Shown piece by piece: positions 48,805 through 57,081 of a stretch of DNA of 64,000 bases. The translations under genes and the position numbers were made by a program. Numbering within the stretch: the stretch's first letter is position 1; each line of letters starts with the position of its first letter. The stretch lies in assembly GCF_001905725.1 (NCBI RefSeq), contig NZ_LIWB01000007.1, forward strand, positions 333,090-397,089, in the 5' to 3' direction. The notes beneath the pieces are model-generated. The model ran no database searches. It saw only the letters and a program-made list of their open reading frames with translations, and was not told the DNA's origin. Source of the stretch: Streptomyces sp. CB02400 (GTDB lineage: Bacteria; Actinomycetota; Actinomycetes; Streptomycetales; Streptomycetaceae).

Positions 48805-49524
48805 ATGAGCTCCAGCAGTGCGGCTCCCGGCCGCGGGGACAGGGCCGAGAAGCCGCCGATGCGGGACGCCCTGGTCGCGGCGGCGTTCCGGCTGTTCCTG
48901 GAGCGGGGCTACGAACAGACCACGGTCGACGACATCGTGGCGCTCGCCGGGGTGGGCCGGCGGTCCTTCTTCCGCTACTTCCCGTCCAAGGAGGACGTGG
49001 TCTTCCCCGACCACGAGCGCTGCCTCGCCGACATGACGGCCTTCCTGGCGGCGGGCTCCGAGGACGATCCGGTGCGCAGGGTCTGCGACGCGGCCCGGCT
49101 GGTGCTGCTGATGTACGCCGAGAACCCGGCGTTCTCCGTGCAGCGCTACCGCCTCACCAAGAGCGTGCCCGGACTGCGGGCGTACGAGTTGTCCGTGGTC
49201 TGGCGGTACGAGCGGGCGCTGGCCGGATTTCTGCGGGACCGCTTCGCCGGTCTGCCCGACGGCGTCCTCCGCGCCGATGTGATCGCGGCGGCGGTGGTCG
49301 CGGCGCACAACAACGCGCTGCGCTCCTGGCTGCGTTCGGACGGGAAGGGGGACGCGGAGGCCGCGGTGGACCACGCGCTGGGGCATGTGCGGGCCGCGTT
49401 CGGCGCCGGGCCCGTCGCCGCGGCGGGCGAGGGGCCCGGAGACGTGGTGGTGGTCGTCTCGCGGCGCGGGGCGCCACTGTGGAGGGTGGTGCAGGAGCTG
49501 GAGACCGCGCTCGGGCGCGGGTGA
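48805..49524 (+). CDS. TetR-family transcriptional regulator
   Basis: A 239-residue regulator. The HTH is TVDDIVALAGVGRRSFFRYF (about residues 43-62), preceded by AAFRLFLERGYEQT. The ligand domain includes VCDAARLVLLMYAENPAFSV and RYERALAGFLRDRFAGLPDG, and the C-terminus resembles MftR-like TetR proteins. It probably represses itself and the downstream Zn-ribbon gene through the shared GCACTGAGTGCCAT sites. The ATG at 48805 fits a leaderless transcript; the frame is open to 48769. Confidence 0.92.
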   Translation: MSSSSAAPGRGDRAEKPPMRDALVAAAFRLFLERGYEQTTVDDIVALAGVGRRSFFRYFPSKEDVVFPDHERCLADMTAFLAAGSEDDPVRRVCDAARLVLLMYAENPAFSVQRYRLTKSVPGLRAYELSVVWRYERALAGFLRDRFAGLPDGVLRADVIAAAVVAAHNNALRSWLRSDGKGDAEAAVDHALGHVRAAFGAGPVAAAGEGPGDVVVVVSRRGAPLWRVVQELETALGRG

Positions 49525-49566
49525 CCCGGCGCGGGCGCTCACCCCATTTTGGGGGTACGGAGTGCC

Positions 49567-49595
49567 TTTACGAGTGGCACTGAGTGCCATACTCT
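49567..49595 (+). promoter_or_regulatory. Promoter of the Zn-ribbon gene with operator in the spacer
   Basis: A -35 like TTTACG (49567-49572) and a -10 TACTCT (49590-49595) are 17 bases apart. The spacer is AGTGGCACTGAGTGCCA, holding the near-perfect palindrome TGGCACTGAGTGCCA. Binding there would block RNA polymerase. Confidence 0.65.
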
Positions 49596-49686
49596 GTGGC
49601 TGTGCACGGTGGCAGGGCGCACCGGCACGCGCGTGCCGGGTGACCGCGCACGCGGGATTCCGGCCGAGTGCAGGGAGTTGACCAGC

Positions 49687-50103
49687 GTGTACCACCACTC
49701 AGGAAGCGTCGCTCAGCAGGCAGCCGGCTCCGCGACGGGTGTCCTCGATCCCCAGGGCAAGGACCACGCGGAGGCCATGCTCTTCCAGCGCTGCACCTGG
49801 TGCGGCACCGCCATGTACCACCGGCTGCTCTGTCCGGTCTGCCAGGGCAGCGACCTGCGCACGGAGCGCAGCGAGGGCGTCGGGACGGTCCGCCATTCCA
49901 CGGTGCTGCACCGCAACACCCCGGCGGCCCGCAATGTGTCCCTGATCGAGATGGCCGAGGGGTTCGTGGTGCGCGGCCGGGTCATGGGGCCGCCCATCGG
50001 CATCCACGGCGGCGACCGGGTACGGCTGTCGACGGCCAAGGACCCGGTGCGCGGCGAGCCGGTCTTCCAACTGGTGGACGAGCCGTTCCGGGCCTGGACC
50101 TGA
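49687..50103 (+). CDS. Zn-ribbon/OB-fold (DUF35-type) protein
   Basis: A 138-residue protein of the DUF35 class. The rubredoxin-like zinc ribbon is CTWCGTAMYHRLLCPVC (two C-x2-C pairs), followed by an OB fold (NVSLIEMAEGFVVRGRVMGP, IGIHGGDRVRLST). Such proteins are often partners of thiolases or acyl-CoA enzymes, but no such gene is adjacent. The GTG at 49687 follows AGGGAG. It appears to be a target of the upstream TetR protein. Confidence 0.88.
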   Translation: MYHHSGSVAQQAAGSATGVLDPQGKDHAEAMLFQRCTWCGTAMYHRLLCPVCQGSDLRTERSEGVGTVRHSTVLHRNTPAARNVSLIEMAEGFVVRGRVMGPPIGIHGGDRVRLSTAKDPVRGEPVFQLVDEPFRAWT

Positions 50104-50133
50104 CGGTCCGCCGGGCACGGCCCGGCACGCGGT

Positions 50134-50514
50134 TCAGAGCGTGATGCGGATACCGACCGTGCCGCTCGTGCCCCGGCGCAGCCTGCTGCCCAGCAGGGTC
50201 AGCCGCCCCACGAGGCCGTACTTGCGGCCGATCAGCCTCCGGTAGCGGGCGGTGGTGGCCGGGTCGCAGATCTCCGCGGTGGCGGGGACCTGGTCACCGG
50301 TCGGGTTGCCGCGTATGTCGCAGGGGCCGACGAGGACGTCGCCGCGGGCGCGGATCCGTTTCACCTTCCACGAGTCGGCGACGGTCCACACCCCGAGCGC
50401 GTCACCGTCCCGCACCACCCACACCGGCGTGGCGACGGGCGTGCCGTTCTTGCGGTAGCTGGTGACCAACAGGTACTTCCCCGCCCCGAGCAGGTCCCGC
50501 AACGCGTCGTCCAT
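50134..50514 (-). CDS. PPOX-class F420-dependent oxidoreductase-like protein
   Basis: A 126-residue split-barrel flavin/F420 protein. It has KYLLVTSYRKNGTPVATPVW, WTVADSWKVKRIRARGDVLV and CDIRGNP, typical of PPOX-class F420-dependent enzymes of actinobacteria. Substrate unknown. The ATG at 50514 is used; the frame is open to 50625 but the upstream part is low complexity. Convergent with the Zn-ribbon gene. Confidence 0.88.
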   Translation of the reverse strand: MDDALRDLLGAGKYLLVTSYRKNGTPVATPVWVVRDGDALGVWTVADSWKVKRIRARGDVLVGPCDIRGNPTGDQVPATAEICDPATTARYRRLIGRKYGLVGRLTLLGSRLRRGTSGTVGIRITL

Positions 50515-50676
50515 GCGGGGAAGTCTAAGCAGGTCCGGCGAAGTCCGCCGCGGTTCGGCAGCGCCCTGAAGGGGCGCGGGACCGTACCGACGTGCGGCCA
50601 CCGCCGCGTGGGCGCGCCCGGCCACGACGGCGCCGCGGACGACCGACGGCGCGTCGCCGTACCGCCGGCGGAGCGC

Positions 50677-51414
50677 TCAGGCGTCCGGACGCCGCGCGAC
50701 GAAGACGAACTCCCGGCCCGGGCGGTCGGGGGCGTCCCGTACCTCCTCCACCGTGTAGCCGTGACCTTCGAGGTCCGCCTCGACCTCCTCCCGCTCGCGG
50801 AAACGCAGCGTCGAGTCCGAGGTCAGTACCGCCCCGTCCGCGGCGAACACGTAGGTGGTGCGGAACGTCACCAGCGGGCCGTCCGCCTCGGTCACCTGGT
50901 GCCAGCTCTCGACCGTGCCGACGCCGGGTACGTCCGCCCTGCTGTACGACTCCTCGCGGGTCCACCCCTCCCAGGCCCGCCGGGCCGGATCGCGGGTCTC
51001 GAACACCAGGCGTCCCCCGGGCCGCAGTGCCGCGTGGGCGCCGCGCAGGGTGCCGTGCCAGGCGCCGGGATCGGCGACGGCCTGGGCGACGTTCGCCGTC
51101 ATGGTCGCCAGATCGACCCGCAGCGGCGGCAGCGCCGTCGCGTCGCCCTCGATCCAGCGGACCCGTGCGCCGCCCGGCTTGCCCCGTGCCACGTCGAGGG
51201 ACGCCCCGGCGGGGTCGACGCCGACCACCTCGATCCCCCGGCCGGCCAGGAGCAGCGCGAACACCCCTGTTCCGCAGCCGATGTCCAGCACCCGCCGGGC
51301 ACCGAACTCCTCCGCCATGCCCAGGTAGGCGTCGAGATCGCTCCGGTCGGGGTCGAGCGGATCGTAGAGCGCGGCGAGCCGCGGGTGGCCGAAGCACTCG
51401 TCAGCCACGGGCAC
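50677..51414 (-). CDS. Class I SAM-dependent methyltransferase
   Basis: A 245-residue methyltransferase. Motif I is VLDIGCGTGVFALLLAGRGI, followed by VVGVDPAGASLDVARGKPGG and GDATALPPLRVDLATMTAN. The second half is a beta-strand-rich lid. Substrate unknown. The GTG at 51414 overlaps the 3' end of the MalY-type aminotransferase gene by 14 bases, so the two are coupled. It lacks the features of protein-isoaspartate methyltransferases found in some graspetide loci. Confidence 0.92.
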   Translation of the reverse strand: MPVADECFGHPRLAALYDPLDPDRSDLDAYLGMAEEFGARRVLDIGCGTGVFALLLAGRGIEVVGVDPAGASLDVARGKPGGARVRWIEGDATALPPLRVDLATMTANVAQAVADPGAWHGTLRGAHAALRPGGRLVFETRDPARRAWEGWTREESYSRADVPGVGTVESWHQVTEADGPLVTFRTTYVFAADGAVLTSDSTLRFREREEVEADLEGHGYTVEEVRDAPDRPGREFVFVARRPDA

Positions 51415-52600
51415 CGCCCGCGCGCTCCACGGCGACCGCCATCCGCCGTACCGCCTCCTCCAGCACCCCGGGCGAGGCGGCGAGGTTCAGCCGGGCGTGG
51501 CCGGCTCCTCCGGTGCCGAAGGGCAGACCGGAGTTGAGCGCCACGCGGCCGTGCCGGAGGAAGGTGTCGGCGGGGTCGTCGCCGAGGCCGAGGGCGCGGC
51601 AGTCCAGCCAGGCGAGGTAGGTGGCGTCGCCCGGCCGGTAGCGGATCGCCGGCAGCCGCTCGGCCAGGAGGTCCGCGAGCAGCCGGCGGTTGGTGTCGAG
51701 GCCGGCGAGCAGGGCGTCCAGCCAGGCGGTGCCGTCGCGCAGGGCGGCGGTGTGGGCGAGGATGCCGACGTGGCTCGGGCCGTGGCCGACCTCCTCGGGC
51801 ATCCGCGCCAGGTCGCCCGCGGCCTCGGGCCCCGCGACGGCGAGGGCGGCCTTGAGCCCGGCCAGGTTCCACGCCTTCGACGCCGACATCAGCGACAGGC
51901 CGTGCTCGCCGCCCGGCACGCTCAGGTACGGCACGAACCGCGTGTCGCCGACGGCCAGCGGGGCGTGGATCTCGTCGGCGACGACGCGTACGCCGTACCG
52001 CTCGGCGAGGGCGGCGACGGCGGACAGTTCGTCGGCGGTGTGCACGGTGCCGGTGGGGTTGTGCGGGCTGCACAGCAGGTAGGCGGCCCGTCGCCGGCCG
52101 GCCGTCACCCGCCGGAAGGTGTCCTCCAGGACGTCGAGGTCGATCCGCGCGTCGGCGCCTAGCGGGGCCTCGGCCACTTCGCGGTCCAGGTGCCCGACGA
52201 AGTCGTAGAACGGCGGGTAGACCGGTGAATTCACCACCACCGCGTCCCCGTACCCGGTGACCAGTTTCAGCATCTCGACCACGCCGAGCATGACGTCGGG
52301 CACGATCGCGGTGCGCTCCACGGCGAGCCCGCCCCAGTCCCACCGCTTGTCCGCGAAGGCGGCCAGCGCCTCCGCGTAGGCGGTGCCGGCGGGGTAGCCG
52401 GTGTCGCCGAGTTCCATCGCCCCGGTGACGGCGCGGACGACCGGTCCGGCCAGGGGCACGTCCATCTCGGCCACCCACAGGGGCAGCACGTCCTCGGGAT
52501 AGGTCCGCCATTTCATGCTGGTGCGGCGGCGCAGGCGGTCCAGGTCGAGGGCGTGCAGCGGATTCGGTTCACCGGACGTCTCGTGCGGAATCCTGGTCAT
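51401..52600 (-). CDS. MalY/PatB-type aminotransferase (cystathionine beta-lyase-like)
   Basis: A 399-residue fold-type I PLP enzyme. It has SMKWRTYPEDVLPLWVAEMD, typical of MalY/PatB proteins, NSPVYPPFYDFV, LLCSPHNPTGTV, VVADEIHAPLAVG and the PLP lysine in SASKAWNLAGLKAALAV. Such enzymes cleave C-S bonds of cystathionine or cysteine conjugates, and some are regulators. The ATG at 52600 is used; the frame is open far upstream but antisense to the protease gene. The methyltransferase overlaps its end. Confidence 0.93.
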   Translation of the reverse strand: MTRIPHETSGEPNPLHALDLDRLRRRTSMKWRTYPEDVLPLWVAEMDVPLAGPVVRAVTGAMELGDTGYPAGTAYAEALAAFADKRWDWGGLAVERTAIVPDVMLGVVEMLKLVTGYGDAVVVNSPVYPPFYDFVGHLDREVAEAPLGADARIDLDVLEDTFRRVTAGRRRAAYLLCSPHNPTGTVHTADELSAVAALAERYGVRVVADEIHAPLAVGDTRFVPYLSVPGGEHGLSLMSASKAWNLAGLKAALAVAGPEAAGDLARMPEEVGHGPSHVGILAHTAALRDGTAWLDALLAGLDTNRRLLADLLAERLPAIRYRPGDATYLAWLDCRALGLGDDPADTFLRHGRVALNSGLPFGTGGAGHARLNLAASPGVLEEAVRRMAVAVERAGGARG

Positions 52601-52691
52601 GAACACACGATAAGGGCCGTGGTGTGAACGGACATCGGGACGACGGCCCGCGCCCGGTCTGAACGCGCCGGGTTCCGGGCCCGTATGGGAA

Positions 52692-52719
52692 GAGGGCCTC
52701 CGACTCAGGGGAGGCCCTC
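52692..52719. promoter_or_regulatory. Stem-loop upstream of the protease gene
   Basis: GAGGGCCTCC (52692-52701) pairs with GGAGGCCCTC (52710-52719) across eight bases. It lies 40 bases before the start and abuts the palindrome at 52719-52736. Confidence 0.5.
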
Positions 52720-52736
52720 GCGGTGCGCGCACCGCG
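52719..52736. promoter_or_regulatory. 18-bp perfect palindrome upstream of the protease gene
   Basis: CGCGGTGCGCGCACCGCG reads the same on both strands. It lies 23 bases before the ATG, between the stem-loop and the ribosome site, and could be an operator or a leader structure. Confidence 0.5.
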
Positions 52737-52759
52737 CTGCCGAGGTTCGGGAGCCACGC

Positions 52760-54136
52760 ATGAGGCACGCACGACGACGGGTGGTCCGGCGAGTGACACG
52801 GCTGGCGGCCGTCGGCGGACTCCTCCTGGGGGCCACGATGGTCACCCACGCCGTCGCCAGTGAGCCCCGCGCGCCCGACGCGGTCCCGTTCGCCACCGCC
52901 GAGGAGACGGCGGCCGGGCCGGGCGCCGGCCTGGTGTCGAGGCTCGGCACCTCCCGTACGGCGGGCAGCTGGATCGCCGACGACGGCAGGACGGTGGTCG
53001 CGGTCACCGACGAGGAGGCGGCGGCCGAGGTGCGCGGGGCCGGCGCCGAGCCGAAGATGGTGCGGCACAGCATGGACGACTTCAAGTCCGCGACCGAGAG
53101 GCTGGGTTCGGCGCCGCGCGTGCCCGGGACGGCGTGGGCCATGGACTACCGGACCAACGAGGTGGTGGTCCGGGGCGACAGCACGGTGTCGGCGGACGAC
53201 TGGTCCGAGCTGACCGAAGTGGCGGACGGCATCGGCGGTTTCGTCCGCATGGAGCGGAGCGAGGGCACCTTCACCACCCGGCTCAACGGGGCGCTGCCCA
53301 TCCTGTCGACGGCCGGCCGCTGTTCGGCGGGCTTCAACGTGACCGACGGGGAGCGGGACTTCATCCTCACCGCCGGGCACTGCGGGCCCGACGGGTCGGT
53401 GTGGTTCGCCGACGACCAGGGCAGGCAGGAGGTCGGGACGACGGTCGGCGGCAGCTTCCCCGGGGACGACTACTCGCTGATCGAGTACGCCGGCGGCCGG
53501 GCCGGCGAGGGCGCCGGTGTGGTGGCCGTCGGCGACGGCAAGGGCGTACGGATCACGGGGGTGGCGGATCCGACGGTGGGCCAGCGGGTGTTCCGCAGCG
53601 GCAGCACCAGCGGGCTACGGGACGGCGAGGTGACCGCGCTCAACGCGACGGTGAACTACCCCGAGGGCACGGTCAGCGGTCTCATCGAGTCCGATGTGTG
53701 CGCCGAACCCGGGGACAGTGGTGGTCCGATGTTCTCCGAGGGCATCGCGCTCGGTGTCACGTCGGGCGGCAGCGGTGACTGCCGGACGGGCGGTACGACG
53801 TACTTCCAGCCGGTGACGAAGGCGCTGGCGCGGCTCGGCGTACGGCTCGTCGTGGCGCCCGGGGCCGACGGGGGTGCGGCGGCGCCCTCCCCCGCCCCGT
53901 CGGACGCGCGGGGCGCGGCGGCTCCGGACGCCGCCTCGCCGGGGTCGTCGACTCCGGTGCGGGGCATCCTCCCGGACCCGTCGACCCTGCTGTCCCGGCT
54001 GGCCGACCCCCGCAACGTCGGTCCCGGGCTGCTGGTGATCGCGGGCAGCCTGGTCGCCCTGGTGGCGTCGCGCTGGATACGGGCGGAGCAGGACCGCAAG
54101 GAGTACCGGCGCCACTACTCGGCGTCATGGGGCTGA
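52760..54136 (+). CDS. Secreted, membrane-anchored S1-type serine protease
   Basis: A 458-residue protease of the streptogrisin/alpha-lytic type. A signal peptide (about 1-33) precedes a pro-region (about 35-180, with VRHSMDDFKSATERLG). The mature domain has the triad His207 (LTAGHCG), Asp237 (DDYSLIEY) and Ser320 (EPGDSGGP). A Pro/Ala linker and a C-terminal membrane helix (about 425-442, GLLVIAGSLVALVASRW) follow, with a basic cytoplasmic tail. So the enzyme likely stays attached to the cell surface, unlike secreted streptogrisins. The ATG follows GGGAGCC. Confidence 0.93.
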   Translation: MRHARRRVVRRVTRLAAVGGLLLGATMVTHAVASEPRAPDAVPFATAEETAAGPGAGLVSRLGTSRTAGSWIADDGRTVVAVTDEEAAAEVRGAGAEPKMVRHSMDDFKSATERLGSAPRVPGTAWAMDYRTNEVVVRGDSTVSADDWSELTEVADGIGGFVRMERSEGTFTTRLNGALPILSTAGRCSAGFNVTDGERDFILTAGHCGPDGSVWFADDQGRQEVGTTVGGSFPGDDYSLIEYAGGRAGEGAGVVAVGDGKGVRITGVADPTVGQRVFRSGSTSGLRDGEVTALNATVNYPEGTVSGLIESDVCAEPGDSGGPMFSEGIALGVTSGGSGDCRTGGTTYFQPVTKALARLGVRLVVAPGADGGAAAPSPAPSDARGAAAPDAASPGSSTPVRGILPDPSTLLSRLADPRNVGPGLLVIAGSLVALVASRWIRAEQDRKEYRRHYSASWG

Positions 54137-54157
54137 GCGGGCGGCCGGCGCGGACCT

Positions 54158-54982
54158 TCAGCCGATGGTGAGCAGCACGGTCGCCAGGGCGGCTCCCAGC
54201 AGCCCGGCGGCCTGCCGTCGGGAGACGTGTTCGTGCAGGACGGCGAGACCGAGGACGACCGGGAGCGCGGGGTAGAGGGAGGCGAGGACCACCGCGACGG
54301 CGAGCATCTGCCGCTGGACGGCCAGCAGGTAGAGGATGAGGCCTAGGGCGGCACCCGCCCCGATCAGCAGGGCCTGGGCGCCCGGCCGCGCCGGCAGCCG
54401 GAGGATCCCGGGGTGACGGACGGCGTCGGGGAGCAGGACGAGGACGGCGGCGACCCGGCCCGCGACGACCGGCCACAGCCCGCTCCCGGGGTCCGCCTGG
54501 CCGAGGGCGACGTACTGCACGGCGACACCCACGCTGGCCAGGAGCCCGTCCGTCGCCTCCCGGCCCGTCCGGGTGCCGCCGCCGGACACCCACCACAGGG
54601 CGGGCCCGGTGACGGCGATCCCCGCCCAGGCCAAGGCGCCCGGGCGGTCACCGAGGACGAGGACACCGCACAGGACGGACAGCGCGACGCCTGTGACGGC
54701 GCTCACCGGTACGACCACGCTCATCGCGCCGTGGCTCAGGCCGCGGTTGAGGAAGCGCATGGCGGTGGCGCTGCCGGCGCCGGACAGGGCGCCCCAGAGG
54801 AGGTCGGAGCCGGCGAGGACGTCGGCGGGCAGGAGAAGGGCGGCCCCGGCGGCGAGCAGGAGGCCGCCGAGCTGGCCGAGGAAGGTGACGGCGGCATGCG
54901 GCACGCGGCGGGACAGCAGCCCGCCGGTGAAGTCGACGATGCCGTAGCAGAGGGCCGAGGTCAGTGCGAGAAGGGCACCCAT
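54158..54982 (-). CDS. EamA/DMT-family transporter
   Basis: A 274-residue protein with about ten membrane helices in two EamA repeats. The first repeat starts MGALLALTSALCYGIVDFTG and contains VVVPVSAVTGVALSVLCG; the second ends LYPALPVVLGLAVLHEHVSR. It belongs to the drug/metabolite transporter superfamily and probably exports a small metabolite. Convergent with the protease, 21 bases away. Confidence 0.92.
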   Translation of the reverse strand: MGALLALTSALCYGIVDFTGGLLSRRVPHAAVTFLGQLGGLLLAAGAALLLPADVLAGSDLLWGALSGAGSATAMRFLNRGLSHGAMSVVVPVSAVTGVALSVLCGVLVLGDRPGALAWAGIAVTGPALWWVSGGGTRTGREATDGLLASVGVAVQYVALGQADPGSGLWPVVAGRVAAVLVLLPDAVRHPGILRLPARPGAQALLIGAGAALGLILYLLAVQRQMLAVAVVLASLYPALPVVLGLAVLHEHVSRRQAAGLLGAALATVLLTIG

Positions 54983-55040
54983 TCGCTCACGGGTGCCCCG
55001 TGGACGGGATCACGATCCGAGGGGATCGGTCGGCAACCGC

Positions 55041-55214
55041 TCAGGCTGCCCTGGCCGGCTGCGGGAGGGCCGAGGCCCACTCCTGGACCAGGCGCTGGTA
55101 CTCCTCGCGCTGTTCGACGCTCAGTGTCCCGCCCGACCGGAGCCACAGGGCCCGGATCTCCTCGTTGACCTCGGCAGCCGATCGCTCGGAGGAGGGTTCA
55201 ACAGTGGTGGACAT
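55041..55214 (-). CDS. Small conserved hypothetical protein
   Basis: A 57-residue protein. MSTTVEPSSERSAAEVNEEI is followed by RALWLRSGGTLSVEQREEYQ and a short helix. It looks like a small helical protein common in Streptomyces. The ATG at 55214 is used; earlier in-frame starts lack support. It lies 58 bases upstream of the transporter on the same strand. Function unknown. Confidence 0.7.
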   Translation of the reverse strand: MSTTVEPSSERSAAEVNEEIRALWLRSGGTLSVEQREEYQRLVQEWASALPQPARAA

Positions 55215-55391
55215 GCCGTGAAGCATACGGCGCCGGACGTGAAGGCGCTGTGAGCAATCGCACGCCCTTCGGACATTTCGGGCAGTGTTGCTGATCACGT
55301 CCATCTGCCAAGGAACGTGGGCGAGTTCACATCCGGAGCTCGGGGACGCGCCCGGGTGCGAGGCGCCCGGCGGGCCGGGCGCCCGCGGGGA

Positions 55392-56087
55392 TCAGGTGCC
55401 CGGCTTGCGGCCGTACACGTAGACGTCGTCGCCGTTCTTCAGCAGCGACCAGTACTTCTTGGCGGCGGTCTTCGTCATGTTGACGCAGCCGTGGGAACCC
55501 GGCGGGTTCCACATGCTGACGCCGACCGAGTGGAAGGCCTGACCACCGTCGAAGAACTGACTGTAGGGCATCGGCACGTCGTAGATGGTCGAGACGTGGT
55601 CGATGTTGCGCCAGTAGACCTTCTTCAGGCCGGTGCGGGTCTCGTACCCGTTGCGTCCCGTGCGGACCGGGACGGGGCCGTGGACGAGCTTCTTGCCGTC
55701 CTGGATCCAGCTGAGCTGGAGCGTGAGGTCCACGCAGGCGATACGGCCCTTGTTCGTGGGGCACTTGCCTGCCTTGTTCGGGTTCTTCCCGACGGCCTTC
55801 TGCTTGTTCATCAGATCCATCACGCCCCAGGTCACGGGACCGGCGTACCCGATGTTCGGCGTGATGCCGTGCTTGGTCTGGAAGGCACGGATGGCCTTGC
55901 AGTCGGCGGAGGACTGCTTTCCGTCGACCGGACGGCCGAGGAACTTCTCCACCTTCTTCTGGTACGGGCCCGCCGAGGTGGTACAGCTCGCGGCCTGTGC
56001 CGGTGTCGCGCCCAGCGCGAGTGTGAGCGGAGCCACCAACGAGGCGACCCCGAGAATGACGGCACTCCGTCTACGTATGTCCCCCAT
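55392..56087 (-). CDS. Secreted L,D-transpeptidase (YkuD)
   Basis: A 231-residue secreted enzyme. A Sec signal peptide (about 1-33, AVILGVASLVAPLTLALG, cleavage near AQAA) precedes a PG-binding-like domain (CKAIRAFQTKHGITPNIGYA) and a YkuD domain with HSVGVSMWNPPGSHGCVNMT, whose His and Cys form the active site. It makes 3-3 crosslinks in peptidoglycan or attaches proteins. The ATG at 56087 gives a clean signal peptide; the frame is open to 56132. AT content is higher than in neighbours, with many Lys codons. Confidence 0.94.
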   Translation of the reverse strand: MGDIRRRSAVILGVASLVAPLTLALGATPAQAASCTTSAGPYQKKVEKFLGRPVDGKQSSADCKAIRAFQTKHGITPNIGYAGPVTWGVMDLMNKQKAVGKNPNKAGKCPTNKGRIACVDLTLQLSWIQDGKKLVHGPVPVRTGRNGYETRTGLKKVYWRNIDHVSTIYDVPMPYSQFFDGGQAFHSVGVSMWNPPGSHGCVNMTKTAAKKYWSLLKNGDDVYVYGRKPGT

Positions 56088-56230
56088 AGTCCGTTTTGCC
56101 TTTCCGCAGAAGTGGGCGCATGGCCTGCGCACTCTGCCAGGTAGACGGCCGGACTGGAAAATCGGTTGTGCGGACGAACCGGGGTGCGACCGAACGGTGA
56201 CATCCGGTCAACAGGGCCGAAAATGATCGA

Positions 56231-57031
56231 CTATCGCGGTGGGATCCCGTCCAGCGCCTGCCGGAATCCCGCGTTGACCGCCGTGATGCCGCCGTCGACG
56301 GCGAGGGTGGTGCCGGTGATCCACGCCGCGTCGCGGGAGGCGAGGAAGGCGACGGCCGCCGCGATGTCCTCGGGCTCGCCGATCCGGCCCAGCGGGTAGA
56401 GGCGCCGGGCCGCTTCGAGGTCCGCGTCCCGGCCCGCCCAGGCGCGGGTGCGGATGGTCCCCGGTGCGACGAGGTTGACCCGGACCCCGCGGGGCGCCGC
56501 GTGCCCGGCGAGGGTGCGGGTGAGGGAGATCAGGCCCGCCTTGGCCGCGCTGTAGGCGTGGTTGCCGAAGTCCTGGAGGCCGTTGACGGAGCCCACGCTC
56601 ACGATCGCGCCCCGGCCGGAGGCGGCGAGGTGCGGGAGTGCGGCGCGGCAGCAGCGGTACGCGCCGGTGAGGGTGACGTCGAGGTCCGTGGCCCACTCGT
56701 CGTCCGGCTCGTCCTCGAAGCGGGGCGCGTCCGGGGTGCAGTGGGCGGCGTTGTTCACCAGGACGTCGAGCGAGCCGAAGGCGTGCACGGCGTGCGCCAC
56801 GGCCGCCTCGACCGTGGCGCGGTCGGTCACGTCACAGGCGAAGGACTCGGCCGCGAGCCCCCGCTCCCGCAGCGCCGACGCCGTCCGCTCCGCCTCGTCG
56901 GGGTCCGCGTCGGCCACCAGGACCCGCGCCCCCTCCTCGGCGAACCGCGCGGCGGTGGCCGCGCCGATGCCGCGTGCCGCCCCGGTGATCAGAACCCCGT
57001 GCCCCGCGAAGCGCCTCGTGTCCGTCGTCAT
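56231..57031 (-). CDS. SDR-family oxidoreductase, classical
   Basis: A 266-residue classical short-chain dehydrogenase. The cofactor site is GVLITGAARGIGAATAARFA, with LDVLVNNAAH and the catalytic Ser-Tyr-Lys in IVSVGSVNGLQDFGNHAYSAAK. The C-terminus has TGTTLAVDGGITAV. It resembles 3-oxoacyl-ACP reductase/glucose dehydrogenase-like SDRs; substrate unknown. The ATG at 57031 is used. It lies 50 bases downstream of the other SDR gene on the same strand. Confidence 0.92.
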   Translation of the reverse strand: MTTDTRRFAGHGVLITGAARGIGAATAARFAEEGARVLVADADPDEAERTASALRERGLAAESFACDVTDRATVEAAVAHAVHAFGSLDVLVNNAAHCTPDAPRFEDEPDDEWATDLDVTLTGAYRCCRAALPHLAASGRGAIVSVGSVNGLQDFGNHAYSAAKAGLISLTRTLAGHAAPRGVRVNLVAPGTIRTRAWAGRDADLEAARRLYPLGRIGEPEDIAAAVAFLASRDAAWITGTTLAVDGGITAVNAGFRQALDGIPPR

Positions 57032-57081
57032 GGGATGAAGGTAGCCGCCGGGGCGATCACCGCGGCAGGGGTCGGAGACAA

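Noticed and set aside
50677..51414. The class I methyltransferase as the missing graspetide methyltransferase.
   Set aside because: It lies 27 kb away, is coupled to an aminotransferase gene, and lacks isoaspartate-methyltransferase-like features.
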